A DNA stretch of 64,000 bases from Salminus brasiliensis (lineage: Eukaryota; Chordata; Actinopteri; Characiformes; Bryconidae), in contig NC_132896.1 in assembly GCF_030463535.1 (NCBI RefSeq), positions 29,262,709 to 29,326,708 on the forward strand, in the 5' to 3' direction. Shown in pieces: positions 1 through 21,640 of this stretch (position 1 is the stretch's first letter; the number at the start of each line of letters is the position of its first letter). A program made the translations under genes and the position numbers. The notes beneath the pieces are model-generated. The model was given only the letters and a program-made list of their open reading frames with translations, was not told the origin of the DNA and ran no database searches.

Positions 1-187
1 TTAAAGGTAATACTTATTATTAAAGGGAATACAGTGATGGTGCCACCTGCTGAACTAGGCGTGTTTTACAGCTCCCCAACACAAACTACCAGAAAATCAA
101 GATTGTGACAAAGCAGAATGCCATTACTTTGTTTTGCTGCAGAATATTGCAATGGTACGAGCGGGTTTGCATAGAAGGCATTTCAAT

Positions 188-223
188 AATTAATTAATTC
201 ATTAATTAATTCATTAATTAATT
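188..223. repeat. TTAATTAA/TTCA simple repeat
   Basis: A short AT-rich tract made of TAAT and TTCA words repeated in register, partly palindromic. No function is implied. Confidence 0.7.
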
Positions 224-1190
224 GTGTTTCTGGAAAAATATGATCTTTAAAACTCATATAATAAAGTCATAATAAGCCAAAATAGAAATTAATTCATAGC
301 ACAATATACAAACAAAATAATTCAGCTAAACCTAATTGCTGTGACCGAACGGGCAAGACTGACTGACCGCTTAATTGTTTCTTAAAACTCACCACTAGAA
401 GCAGAAAGTATGCAAAGTGTGCAAACAGCAACATTTAAAAAAGAGGTCAATTTATAAGTCATCTCTGTAGATAATATGAGGTATGTATATTGAATGATGT
501 TTGACTTACAGCGGAAACAAATTTTTCATGTTTCCACATTACATAAATATGACTCTTCAGTTAGAGGAACTTTTACATCCCCAGGTTGTAAATTCATCAA
601 TTTATAAATACATATTTTGTCACAAAATAAAAAGCTTAGGTATTTAATATATAATTTATTGAATGTATTGCAAAGTTTAAACATCAATACTTTGCCACTT
701 TGGCCTTGTCCAAAACCCAGACTTTGAAACTTCTCTGCTCCAATAAAATGACTATTTATAATATCTCACAAATACATTTATTATTTTACATTCATATCTA
801 TCCAACATTTGTATATTTTTGAACAATGTATTACAATCCCTATTATTATCATTACCATCCTTACTGTAATAGGCTGCAATTTCTGTAAGGAAGGTTGTTG
901 TAACCATGAAAACACAGACTGGCTGTGACTGGGAGCACATTTCAGCCATGAGAGAAGAGTGTGGAGAAGTGAGTAATGTAACCATGTATTCCTCCTGATC
1001 ATGGAGTAGATTTATTTAGCGTCATTACCATTTCTATGATCATGGAAATATTTCATGAAATACACCATATAATTCACATATTTATTTAAAGTGCATCTCA
1101 TAGATGGTATTGAGCAGTGCTAGGAAATCCATGACTCAGGGTCTTTTTCTCTTAAAAAAAAAAGGGATAATTGTCATTACCGCAACCAAA

Positions 1191-1232
1191 CTGTCATTAC
1201 CAGCACAAAAAATGTTGTGATGGTAATGACAG
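1191..1232. repeat. Hairpin-forming inverted repeat
   Basis: A perfect 12-bp inverted repeat (CTGTCATTACCA at 1191-1202, its complement at 1221-1232). A second inner pairing CACAA/TTGTG at 1204-1208 and 1215-1219 leaves a loop of about 6 nt. TCATTACC words also occur nearby, so this is probably part of a decayed mobile element rather than a gene-regulatory stem. Confidence 0.75.
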
Positions 1233-1775
1233 GTTTTTAGTGACCATCAGTCTCTTTTACCTTTTTAAGTTAAATTGCAAAATAAACTTCCTAAACTAAT
1301 TTGGACTGGTTTTCCGTCAGTATGATCTTAATATCAGTAGCGAGCTCCAGAAAATATGGAAAACCAGTAAAGGAAGAAAACGTAAGTCAACCTGCTGGAA
1401 TGACCTGGGTTTCTGCACTGCGCCACTTGTCAAATAAATTTAAAATATTTAAATTATATATAACCTCAGTCTTGTCCATTATTATGTTTTTTTTTTAAGA
1501 TTGTCAAAACCATTGCTAAATTATTACTAATGCTCTTTTTCAAAAGTTAGGATGATACCAAGAGAGCAGTGACAGAAGACCTTTCCTCACACATATTATT
1601 ATAAACTTCACTACGAATATAATTATCTACACAATATACTTATACAGTTATAAATAATTCATAAAATATTTAGTAATAATTAAATATTGTATCTGAACGA
1701 CTTTTACATTTTTAATGGGCCCTCGGTTGTAGGTTTGATCGAGGGAGCGTGGTGACGTAGCGCGCAGCCCCGTGT

Positions 1776-1781
1776 CACGTG
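1776..1781. promoter_or_regulatory. E-box CACGTG (USF/Myc-type)
   Basis: A perfect palindromic E-box in the context GTCACGTG, about 290 bp before the fmr1 ATG. Human FMR1 is known to be regulated through an E-box bound by USF1/USF2 and through NRF-1-like sites, so a USF-type role is a reasonable inference. The nearby GCGC-rich words are too weak to call NRF-1 sites. Confidence 0.5.
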
Positions 1782-1852
1782 TTCGTGGAGGTGCGCGAGG
1801 GGAGGGAGACGGGCTGTGTGTCCGTGTTTACATCGGAGCGGAGCGGCGACGA

Positions 1853-2014
1853 GCAGCAGCAGCGGCAGCAGCAGCAGCCTCGGCCTCCTCGGGGCTCCAT
1901 GCACGGTTCCCTCTGCTCTCCAGCCTAAAGCGTCAGGAGCACCAGCCCTAGCGGCCTTACCCCGCCGCTCGGTAGAGGAGGAGGAGGAGAAGGAGAAGGA
2001 GGAGGAGGAGGCGC
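1853..2014 (+). repeat. Triplet-rich tract in fmr1 5' UTR: AGC then GAG/GGA
   Basis: Two interrupted triplet tracts lie in the presumed 5' UTR: an AGC/CAG-type tract at about 1853-1878 and a purine-only GAG/GAA tract at about 1975-2012. They occupy the region where human FMR1 carries its CGG repeat, but no CGG run is present here. Sequence just before the ATG is GC-rich (GCGGGCGGGCGCC) but not repeated. Confidence 0.75.
1899..1928 (+). other. Short upstream ORF in fmr1 5' UTR
   Basis: An ATG at 1899 opens a nine-codon frame closed by TAA at 1926-1928, about 140 nt before the main start. Its initiation context (CTCC before the ATG, C after) is weak compared with GCGCCATGG at the main start. 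It matters only if transcription begins upstream of 1899. It may be a leaky upstream ORF that slightly lowers translation. Confidence 0.4.
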
Positions 2015-2065
2015 GACGACACGGCAGCTGCAGCCACTTCTACTGTTTCACTGCGGGCGGGCGCC

Positions 2066-12678
<10,613 letters not shown>

Positions 12679-13738
12679 AACAGAGAGCCCCCCTCCGCCC
12701 CTCACCACTCCCCTTTCAGTCTCCCACTCAACTCCACCAATCCAGAAGCTTCTTCATTAGAGACATATTAGGCCAAAGACAACCAGGTCAGTAGGGCTGT
12801 CGCAAGACATGACATCAAGCACATTTTGTAATTGCTAAAAAGGGGGCAGTAGACGAAGGTCTCTGGTGGATGCCGTGTTGCATTTTTGTAGTCTACATTG
12901 CTTAGGGAAGCCGGTCTCTAAATCAGATCAGAAGCTACAGGTTTTGTAATTGACTCTCTAGGCAACTACCTATGAAACTAACTGAAGCTGTGGGTGAAAT
13001 ACGTTTAACAAGAAAAAGAAAAAAAAAAAACAGTGTGTGTTTTTTCAAGTATTTCCTTCTTTTCGTTCTCCATAAACTCAAGGACAAAAGAGGTGGATAG
13101 AGGATGAATTCAGATTCAGATGTTTGGTGTTAGTTTCAGTGCCACCTTTCATGGCATATAGTTTTTTGTTTGTTTTTGTTTTATTTTCTACCCTTTGGTG
13201 TTCTAGAGCCCATTCAGATGTGAGGTCCCAGCCACATCGCTAGCAAAAAAAAACAAAACAAAAACAAAAAAAAGACAGAAAAGGAAAAATTGAAAAGGAA
13301 TAAAAAAAATAAAAAGACGTAGACCTAAAGACGCTCCTACATGATCTGTGCCTTTTAACTAGTGTGGATAGTTTCAGAATTTGGATGTCCAAATCAGGGA
13401 AGAAGACATGAACAACACTTATCCAACCAACGTTTGTGTTGCGATCTCAGCCAGCCACTGATAAAAGAAAAAAAAAAGAAAAACAAGAAGAAAAAAAAGA
13501 GCAACCTTTTTGTGGTGCATGTACAGTATTTCATACCCATCATTTTTGTACATCTGAAACGCAGGACTTCATCAAGCCTCAGTTTATGTTTTTCATGTGG
13601 CTGAGGTTTTGAATTTTGAGTAGAGAAGATTTTCGAGAACGTTCTCCTGACCAAGTCATGGGCGTGACGTATTGTAGTCAACCACTTTTACGATGCGATT
13701 CTATGGACGAAATATTTCTAACCACTTGAGAGGTGTTC

Positions 13739-13771
<33 letters not shown>

Positions 13772-13785
13772 CTTTCTTCCAAACT

Positions 13786-14054
13786 CTTAAAAATAAAGGC
13801 GCTTATATGCCATAGAGGAATCACATTTGGTTCCATAAAGAACCAACCATGTTTGTAATAGAGATGCGTGAGTGTGAAGAACCTTTAAGTTGGAAGCTGT
13901 ACATCTAGTGTAAAAGGTTTTTTTGGACCTTTTTAAAAGGTACTTCACACTAACACTTGCACTGAAATCTCTGTTATTAACAACCAAAAGTGTTTTTTTT
14001 CCTGTGGCCTCCCTCAAAGAACCATTTGAAGCCCCTAAATGTTTTTTCTTTAAG
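13786..14054. mobile_element. Palindromic MITE-like repeat inside fmr1 3' UTR
   Basis: The left end CTTAAAAATAAAGG faces a right end whose complement begins CTTAAAGAAAAAACATTTAG. Between them are mirrored words for AAAGAACC/GGTTCTTT type motifs. Related copies are at 15345-15480 (also in the 3' UTR) and 38205-38275. It supplies an AATAAA at 13792 that may act as a weak poly(A) signal. Confidence 0.6.
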
Positions 14055-14563
14055 ACTGGACATTCTTGTTGTGAAGTAAATATCCACTTTATCTGGTAGT
14101 GGTCAGTCTACACTTTTTTTTTTTTTTTTAGTAAATAATTACACTTAATAGTAATAGTATTCCAAGTCTGGACCATCCAAACATTAAAATAAATAAATAT
14201 ATAAATAAAGCTCATATTGCCCCCACCTATCTGTCAAACAGGGTGAACATGACCTTTTTGTACCCCATACTGGCTACACAATACTGCCATCTGTCCTGCT
14301 GTATTTTTTATTATTATTTTCTTTAATAATTTTTTTCCCCCCAGTGTCATGTTCAGGTGTGAAGCACCGATAATGGAATCTCTTTCTGTAACCGTGTCAC
14401 TGTCCTTACAGATGGATCATCCTAGAATTTGGAGCATTTAGCAGCGGGGTTGCATACTGTATATTATATCATTTGTTAAGAGATCGATCGTCGCTGTTTC
14501 TTTTGGATTGAAACTTTAAATGTGCACTTATCATGTTTGTGTTACTCTGCAAGTACTTAATCT

Positions 14564-14579
14564 ATTAAACTCTAATAAA
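14564..14579 (+). terminator. fmr1: Proximal poly(A) signals of fmr1
   Basis: ATTAAA (14564-14569) and AATAAA (14574-14579) lie close together about 1.9 kb after the stop, in sequence free of repeats. Use would give a shorter transcript that excludes the terminal 3' UTR block. Confidence 0.4.
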
Positions 14580-15344
14580 CTAGAATGTGATAAGACTTCT
14601 CAGCAGGTGAATCACATGTATGCTGTCAACATAATGAACTGAAGTTTAGATATCTTTGCTAATTTTGAGTCTACTGTACTTTTTTTCGCAGCTCTGCGCG
14701 CTTAGGGAGGGGGAAGAGAGATAGAGGGAGCGAGGAGACGTGGCATTTTTAAGTTTGCTAATGAAACCGTTTGTCTTATCTGAGCAGTGCTTGTGCATTA
14801 ACCTCTTTAGGTTTACAGTTCGAGAAGACGTGATGCTGTTCTGAACCCACAGACGTTTAGTTTTTCTGTTTTTTTCCTTCCCTTTTTTCTTTTTTGGGAA
14901 ACCTACTGTGACAGTAACCCTGGTAGTGACTTTCTGCGCTCTCTTATTTCGCTGTACAGCTAGTAACCATTCATTTACAGCCAGTTAGAGCCGTTTTTTT
15001 CTCCCTCCGTCGCTGTATGCTTGCTAAACTCTCTTTGGCGGAAAAGGCAAAAATAGGCAGCCCCACTCGCTGCGGCTTAAACCACAGTCTCGAAGTGATT
15101 CGCCTGGATCAATATCTTATGTAAATTAAAAAGGATACTCCAGTGTTTTTAGCGTCATCTCTGCCGTGTGCATTGGTAACATGCAATTTCTTACTGCAGG
15201 CACTGATTTTGACACGCTGTTAAAAACCCAACAGACAGCCTGCTTACTCGGTACACAGTGGAAGCCAATGGGTTCCTAAAGCAAGTTCCCTTTGGCTTCT
15301 ATTATAAATGTGCTCTGTTCTTGTACTACCAAGAGTTGACATCT

Positions 15345-15480
15345 GAGCAATGCCATGGAAGAACCATTTTTGATTCCATGAGGAACCACTTTAAAGAACC
15401 ACTTCTTTAAACCTCCTCCTTCTTTATGGAACCCACAATGGTGGTTCTATGGCATTTCTCAAAGAACCCTTTGTAGACCC
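15345..15480. mobile_element. Second palindromic MITE-like fragment in fmr1 3' UTR
   Basis: GCCATGGAAGAACCA near the left faces GTGGTTCTATGGC near the right, an imperfect inverted repeat with AAAGAACC words. It is the same family as 13786-14054 and would fold into a stem in the mRNA. Confidence 0.55.
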
Positions 15481-16218
15481 TTTTAATTTATTAGAAGCGT
15501 GTAAGTGCATGGAAACGTGTCAGAATTAGGACAGTCTGTCAAATGCTACCAGTGCAGACTGCATTAAAAACTGCTGGAGTCCTCCTTCCTTCCTTTAGAC
15601 TTTAGGATGGCTTAGGGAAAAAGGTGCAAACCTTCTCCCACCTTTTAGACTGGACGCAAGGTTTGCAAGACAACTGAAAACTGATCTTCTAAAAACACAC
15701 AAAACCAGACAGAGCCAAGCTGGTAAGCTTGCTACAGGCAGCGGATTTACAAAGACAGGAGTGAAGGAAAGCTGCAAAGTTCTCTTTCCTGTGAGCTGGT
15801 CGAGGCGTTTTAGCCGCCACCTCACGCAACTCCTGGACTAAGACTTAACTCCAACGATCGTTAAATGGTTTACTCTCGGTGTTTTTACGGCCTGCTAACC
15901 TGAGGCAGGCTGGAAGCTGACGAGATTCGCGACAGTCGGTCATCGGATAAGAAAACAACTAAACTTCTTACGTCTCGCAAGCGTTGCCAAACACAGACTG
16001 TTTTCTAGCTATTTATTTGTCGGAGAGCATCGATGAATTTACAGGACGATGAAATCGTATAAAAATAAAGAAAACATCTCTTGCTCACAACGTAAGCTGT
16101 CGTGGTCAAAAAAAGATGATAAATTGAACAGGAGAAAAAAAAAACATGGAAAAACTGTAGATACTGAACCAAGGTAGACTGACCTTGTATGTTACTGCAC
16201 TTTGGGTAATAATTTCTT

Positions 16219-16226
16219 TGTACATA
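16219..16226 (+). promoter_or_regulatory. Pumilio-type element TGTACATA in fmr1 3' UTR
   Basis: Matches the Pumilio consensus UGUANAUA exactly, inside the terminal 3' UTR block and about 80 nt before the poly(A) signal. Binding is an inference from the motif only. Confidence 0.45.
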
Positions 16227-16300
16227 ATAGCAGAACAGACTGGGTTTTATGTTGACATTGTTTGGTTATAGTGCAATATATTTTGTATGCAAGCAGTTTC

Positions 16301-16310
16301 AATAAATAAA
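16301..16310 (+). terminator. fmr1: Distal poly(A) signal of fmr1 (AATAAATAAA)
   Basis: Two overlapping AATAAA hexamers, followed after 12-30 nt by TTCCTCTGC and a T/C-rich stretch that can serve as downstream element. Cleavage is expected near 16325-16335. Confidence 0.75.
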
Positions 16311-16751
16311 GGTTGATCTTCCTCTGCAAGCTCAAGTGCGCCTTTCTCTTTCTTCTCGCAATTGAACTTCCTGACTGCTGTTACACGCCATATGTCTTGC
16401 GGATGGAAGCGTTTGATCAGTACGTAAATACAGCCTGGCGCTGTACACATTGTGTAATTTACCACTAGGATAAAATGTAAAACATGAATGAAAAAATGTC
16501 GTTTTTAGCTTGTCATGCAATATACACTGGTTGGACAAAAGTCTTGAGACGCCTCACGCTCACGTTTATCCTGCTTTTGGTGGAGTAAATGTCTCTACTG
16601 TCCAGGGAAGACTTTCTACTAAATTTTGAAGCACTACTGCGAGAATTTGATCTCATTCGTGACTGGAGCGTTGGTGAGGTTGAGACGTTGGATGATCCTC
16701 ATCCCACCCCACCCTATCCCACCTCATCCCAACCTTAAAATTATTGGATGA

Positions 16752-16836
16752 AGCACCATCATTTGCAATGGGTGCAACTTGAAGTAGTTGAACGCATGTT
16801 TGGGGTGTCCACAAACATTTGGACGTATAATGTACC
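16752..16836. mobile_element. Tc1-type MITE terminal fragment
   Basis: GGTGTCCACAAACATTTGGA is the same terminus as in the MITEs at 7262 and 9225. Preceding text (GGGTGCAACTTGAAGTAG) is also shared with the 9225 copy. Confidence 0.6.
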
Positions 16837-17039
16837 TCAGAACATAAAAAGGTGTCTTTTATCTTTGAGGAATGGAAATCGATTATTGGGGAAAAATGGA
16901 GGAAACAATAGCAGGTCAACGTCTTCACATAAACACACAACCTCACACACGTCCAAGCCCAAAATATAACATACAAAAAAATAGGTGACGTGTCAAAATT
17001 TGGACATACTGTGTTACTGTTTTATTGGAGACTCAACAT

Positions 17040-17600
17040 AGGACAGCCAATCAGAACAGAGCTTGTTTGCATAAGCTCCCATTTTGGTCAAGTTCATGAA
17101 ACCAGTTCGAGATGACCTCTGCGTTGTGACCTGGTGCATCATCGTGCTGGAAGTAGCCGTTAGCAGATGAGTAAGTTGTGGTCATGAAAGGATGTATGTG
17201 GTCAGCAACACTACTCAAAACCGGCTGTAATTGCTATTAACCAGCCCCTACTGTGCCGAAAAACCTTCCCCACACCATTACAGCACCTCCACAAGCCTGG
17301 ACCGTTGACACAAGGCAGGGTGCATCCATGGATTCATGGTGTTGGTGCCAAATTCTGACCTTACCATCTATGAGCCTTGGGGCCAGGCTACGCTTCTCTA
17401 GTCTTCAACTGTCCTGGTTTGATGAGCCTGTGCCTCAGCACTGCAGCTTGAGCTTTCTGGACTCTGGCAGACAGAAGTGGAACCCGATGGGGTCTTCTGC
17501 TGTTGTAGCCCATCTATAGCCCCCATCTATGCCTGATCACTTCTGCTGCTGGCTGTGACCTCTCCTGTCAACAAGGAGTTTCCCTGTCTTATTCAGAGTA
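17040..17600 (-). pseudogene. Decayed Tc1-like transposase
   Basis: On the minus strand about 17085-17165 reads GYFQHDDAPGHNAEVISNWF, the block around the second catalytic aspartate of Tc1/mariner (DDE) transposases. Further words downstream on that strand fit the same protein, including the region before the first catalytic Asp. Frames are broken by indels and stops and both ends are lost, so it is a fossil. The match comes from remembered family sequence. Confidence 0.75.
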
Positions 17601-18914
17601 ACACTAGAGATTGTGAAAAATGCCAAAAATCCCAGAACATCTGCATAGAACATAGAAATGCTTAAACCATGACGTGAGTTTCACATGTGTTCCTCATTAA
17701 GTGCTCGGAGTGTGTATATGTCTTAAAGGCACAGTAATAAAAGCAGTCTGTTTAATTATGAGTGGGATTTTGCATAAAAACATGTAAGTCAAGAGACAGT
17801 TAGACCCCAAACACACCGTTCCCACATGCACATGCACTGTTGACCCCCACAATACTCACTCAGTCAGGCCCAAGGCCTTGAAGAGGACCTTTCTCGGAGT
17901 CCTACGGTGATAGAAGTACAGAGTTTTACTACAACGGGCCACTATGTCTGGTAGTAGCCAGTGTAGAGATGGGCATGAGCAAGTCTTTATCTCAGTCACG
18001 ATGGCCTTCTTAAGGTTGTGTCTTCAAGTGCCAGAGAAGGAGCACAACACAATATACGCCAAAAAAATTGAGTTTAGTGGTAAATGCATAAAGTTCCATT
18101 TTCAGACCTTTAACCTTTTAAACCCAATATATTTTAGGGCTGTATGATAATTATTTGGCCCTTACTGGTGCTTAATATGCTATGCTCTCATTCCTCCACA
18201 TGATGGAGCCGTTGCATAACAGACCGCAGTAGTGTGAGTCTATTGCTGGCACTGTGCAGCTCTTTGTTTGATGGTCATGTTGGCCAAGTAAATTGTAACT
18301 GCATATAATTCAGTCATAATTATTAATATACAAACTATATAAGTGTAGATTGCTAATCTGTTAGCACTGTAGAGCATATAGTTTCAAACTGTCACTGATA
18401 AAATACAGAAAATATATTTAAATGAATATTTATTCATTATTATTATTATTTGTTGTTGTTGGGATCACTGGTTCCCTCATTGCAGCATCACCACTAGATA
18501 TTAGCTACATTGCATCTAATTTCTGAATTGAATTCTGTTGAGAATAGCTGTGGCCTTGGCCTGATCTTTGCAGTAATGTTTTTTTCACGGCCATTAAGCA
18601 GCATTTCAGTTTTAATAGACGGGAGAAAATGTGCAGGAACTTCATCTACAGCCTTTCAAAGCTGCCTGCTACCTGTTCATTCTTCACAGTAATATGTCAG
18701 GAAAATAAATCCACCCCTCCGTGCTATCTCAAGCAGTACTGGCGGGAGAGTGTTGTGCGCTAGGCTAATCTCCAGCAGCGCAGCAGGACCACGCTTTCCC
18801 TTCAGGTGGCCGACTCTGCTTTCCACGGCTCAGTGAAAGCATTTTAAAGCCATGCTTTTGACCTGAAATCACATTTACACAGATTTCCTCTTTCACTCGC
18901 ATGTATTCAATCAA

Positions 18915-21640
18915 CCAAGACATGTACGGGGTCTGACGTTTGTCTGCTTTGTCTGCTTAGTGTAAAAAAAAATGGAGCCACAAGGCTAATGTAGCTAACC
19001 AGTAAAGGCAGATTACACCCCAAACAGTTAGCATTGCGCTAACGGCAGACTTTACACCACACAGTCGCCTCAGAAATACTGAGAATGGGAAGAAGGCTAG
19101 GCTATCAAATCTTTTCCAAAATGTAGTCAGTCAAAGAAAAATAAATGTACGGGGTCTGAAGTTTGCCTCTTAAGTATAAAAATGGAGCCACAAGGCTAAT
19201 GTAGCTAACCAGTAAAGGCAGATTACACCCCAAACAGTTAGCATTGTGCTAATGGCAGGCCTAACACACCACACAGTCGCCTCAGAAATACTGAGAATGG
19301 GAAGAAGGCTAGGCTATCAAATCTTTTCCAAAATGTAGTCAGTCAAAGAAAAATAAATGTACGGGGTCTGAAGTTTGCCTCATAAGTATAAAAATGAAGC
19401 CACAAGGCTAATTTAGCTAACTTGTAATGAAAGCTTATAATCCAAACAGTTAGCATTGCGCTAATGGCAGACTTTACACCGCACAGTCGCCTCAGACCTT
19501 GTTCAGGTGTTGAGTAATCTTAAGCAGGCTCGCTAATGTGGTTTCCAATACTATGAAATACTGTTATCTAAGAATGGGGGAAAAGGCTAGGCTATCAAAT
19601 CTTTTCCAAAATGTAGTCAGTCAAAGAAAAATAAATGTACGGGGTCTGAAGTTTGCCTCATAAGTATAAAAATAAAGCCATACGGCTAATTTGGCTAACT
19701 TGTAATGAAAGCTTATAATCCAAACAGTTAGCATTGCGCTAATGGCAGACTTTACACCACACAGTCGCCTCAGAAATACTGAGAATGGGAAGAAGGCTAG
19801 GCTATCAAATCTTTTCCAAAATGTAGTCAGTCAAAGAAAAATAAATGTACGGGGTCTGAAGTTTGCCTCATAAGTATAAAAATGAAGCCACAAGGCTAAT
19901 TTAGCTAACTTGTAATGAAAGCTTATAATCCAAACAGTTAGCATTGCGCTAATGGCAGACTTTACACCGCACAGTCGCCTCAGACCTTGTTCAGGTGTTG
20001 AGTAATCTTAAGCAGGCTCGCTAATGTGGTTTCCAATACTATGAAATACTGTTATCTAAGAATGGGGGAAAAGGCTAGGCTATCAAATCTTTTCCAAAAT
20101 GTAGTCAGTCAAAGAAAAATAAATGTACGGGGTCTGAAGTTTGCCTCATAAGTATAAAAATAAAGCCATACGGCTAATTTGGCTAACTTGTAATGAAAGC
20201 TTATAATCCAAACAGTTAGCATTGCGCTAATGGCAGGCCTAACACACCACACAGTCGCCTCAGACCTTGTTCAGGTGTTGAGTAATCTTAAGCAGGCTCG
20301 CTAATGTGGTTTCTAATACTATGAAATACTGTTATCTAAGAATGGGAAGAAATCATAGGCTGTTAAATCTTTTCCAAAATGTAGTCTGTCAAAGAAAAAC
20401 GTTTGCCTCTTAAGTGTGAAAATGAAGCCACAAGGCTAATTTAGCTAACTTGTAATGAAAGCTTATAATCCAAACAGTTAGCATTGCGCTAACGGCAGGC
20501 CTAACACACCACACAGTCGCCTCAGAAATACTGAGAATGGGAAAAGGCTAGGCAATCAAATCTTTTCCAAAATGTAGTCAGTCAAAGAAAAATAAATGTA
20601 CGGGGTCTGAAGTTTGCCTCTTAAGTATAAAAATAAAGCCATAGGGCTAATTTAGCTAACTTGTAATGAAAGCTTATAATCCAAACAGTTAGCATTGCGC
20701 TAATGGCAGACTTTACACCACACAGTCGCCTCAGACCTTGTTCAGGTGTTGAGTAATCTTAAGCAGGCTCGCTAATGTGGTTTCCAATACTATGAAATAC
20801 TGTTATCTAAGAATGGGGGAAAAGGCTAGGCTATCAAATCTTTTCCAAAATGTAGTCAGTCAAAGAAAAATAAATGTACGGGGTCTGAAGTTTGCCTCAT
20901 AAGTATAAAAATAAAGCCATAAGGCTAATTTGGCTAACTTGTAATGAAAGCTTATAATCCAAACAGTTAGCATTGCGCTAATGGCTGGCCTAACACACCA
21001 CACAGTCGCCTCAGACCATATCCAGGTGTTTAGCAAATGTGGTTTCTGACACTATGTTATATCCTATATAGTATAGTATATAACTATACTGTAATATAAG
21101 AATGAACAAAAGAAAAGCTATGATAAGAGATAAGCTATGAAATGGACACAGTCGTCCTCTTTTTCGAAATGTAGTCAGTTATAGAAAGGGATGTACAGGG
21201 TCTGAAGTTTGCTTCCTACATGTTAAAATGGAGCCACAAGGCTAATTTAGCTAACCAGTAATGGAAGCTTGTATCTCCAACAGTTAGCATTGTGCTAACT
21301 GCAGGCTTAACACACCACACAGTCGCCTCAGACCATGTCCAGGTGTTTAGTCATCTCAAACAGCTTTGCTAATGTGATTTATGACACTATGACGTACTGT
21401 TATATGAGAATGAAAAAAAGAAAATCATAGGCTATGAAATGGACACAGGTGTCCTCTTTTCCGAAATGTAGGCAGTCAAAAAAAGACGTGGGGTCTGAAG
21501 TTTGCTTCTTACGTGTAAAAAATGGATTCACGAGGCTTATGTAGATAACCATTTATGGAAGCTTCTACCTAAAACACCACAGTCGCCTCAAACCTCGTCC
21601 AGGTGTTTAGTCATTTCAAGCAGGCTTGCTAACGTTGCAC
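18915..21640. repeat. Long-unit tandem array with 210- and 277-bp units
   Basis: The anchor TACGGGGTCTGAAGTTTGCC recurs near 18923, 19146, 19359, 19636, 19846, 20123, 20597 and 20875, with diverged copies near 20400 (anchor partly deleted), 21190 and 21486. Spacing alternates between about 197-223 bp and 277-278 bp (the last two about 300). Long units carry about 67 bp starting ACCTTGTTCAGGTGTTGAG that short units lack. Neighbouring short plus long units form a 487-bp higher-order period. No protein is encoded. Unit ends at the right are the most diverged. Confidence 0.88.

Larger units (their letters stand above)
1..1735. other. Upstream intergenic DNA, AT-rich, no gene recognised
   Basis: This stretch is AT-rich and no open frame in it resembles a known protein. 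It holds a TTAA/TTCA simple repeat near 188-223, a strong hairpin at 1191-1232, and several scattered copies of the word TCATTACC in both orientations (near 849, 1023, 1183, 1194 and 1222), which suggests a decayed repeat. I cannot tell whether the 3' UTR of another gene extends in from the left edge. Confidence 0.6.
12679..16330 (+). other. fmr1: fmr1 3' UTR
   Basis: About 3.65 kb from the stop to just past the last strong poly(A) signal. It contains A-rich stretches (13243-13315), a 30-nt T run (13742-13771), two palindromic repeat insertions (13786-14054 and 15345-15480), a proximal poly(A) signal pair near 14564-14579, and a terminal block (about 16185-16330) that looks constrained. No open frame here is credible. 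Extent is inferred from signals, not transcripts. Confidence 0.75.
16331..18914. other. Intergenic DNA after fmr1; repeats, no gene
   Basis: Contains a MITE end at 16752-16836, a decayed Tc1-like transposase at 17040-17600 on the minus strand, and a short fragment of the dispersed GGCACAGTAA...TCTGTTTAATT repeat near 17725-17760. 17800-18910 shows nothing recognisable apart from a small (ATT)n. Confidence 0.65.
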
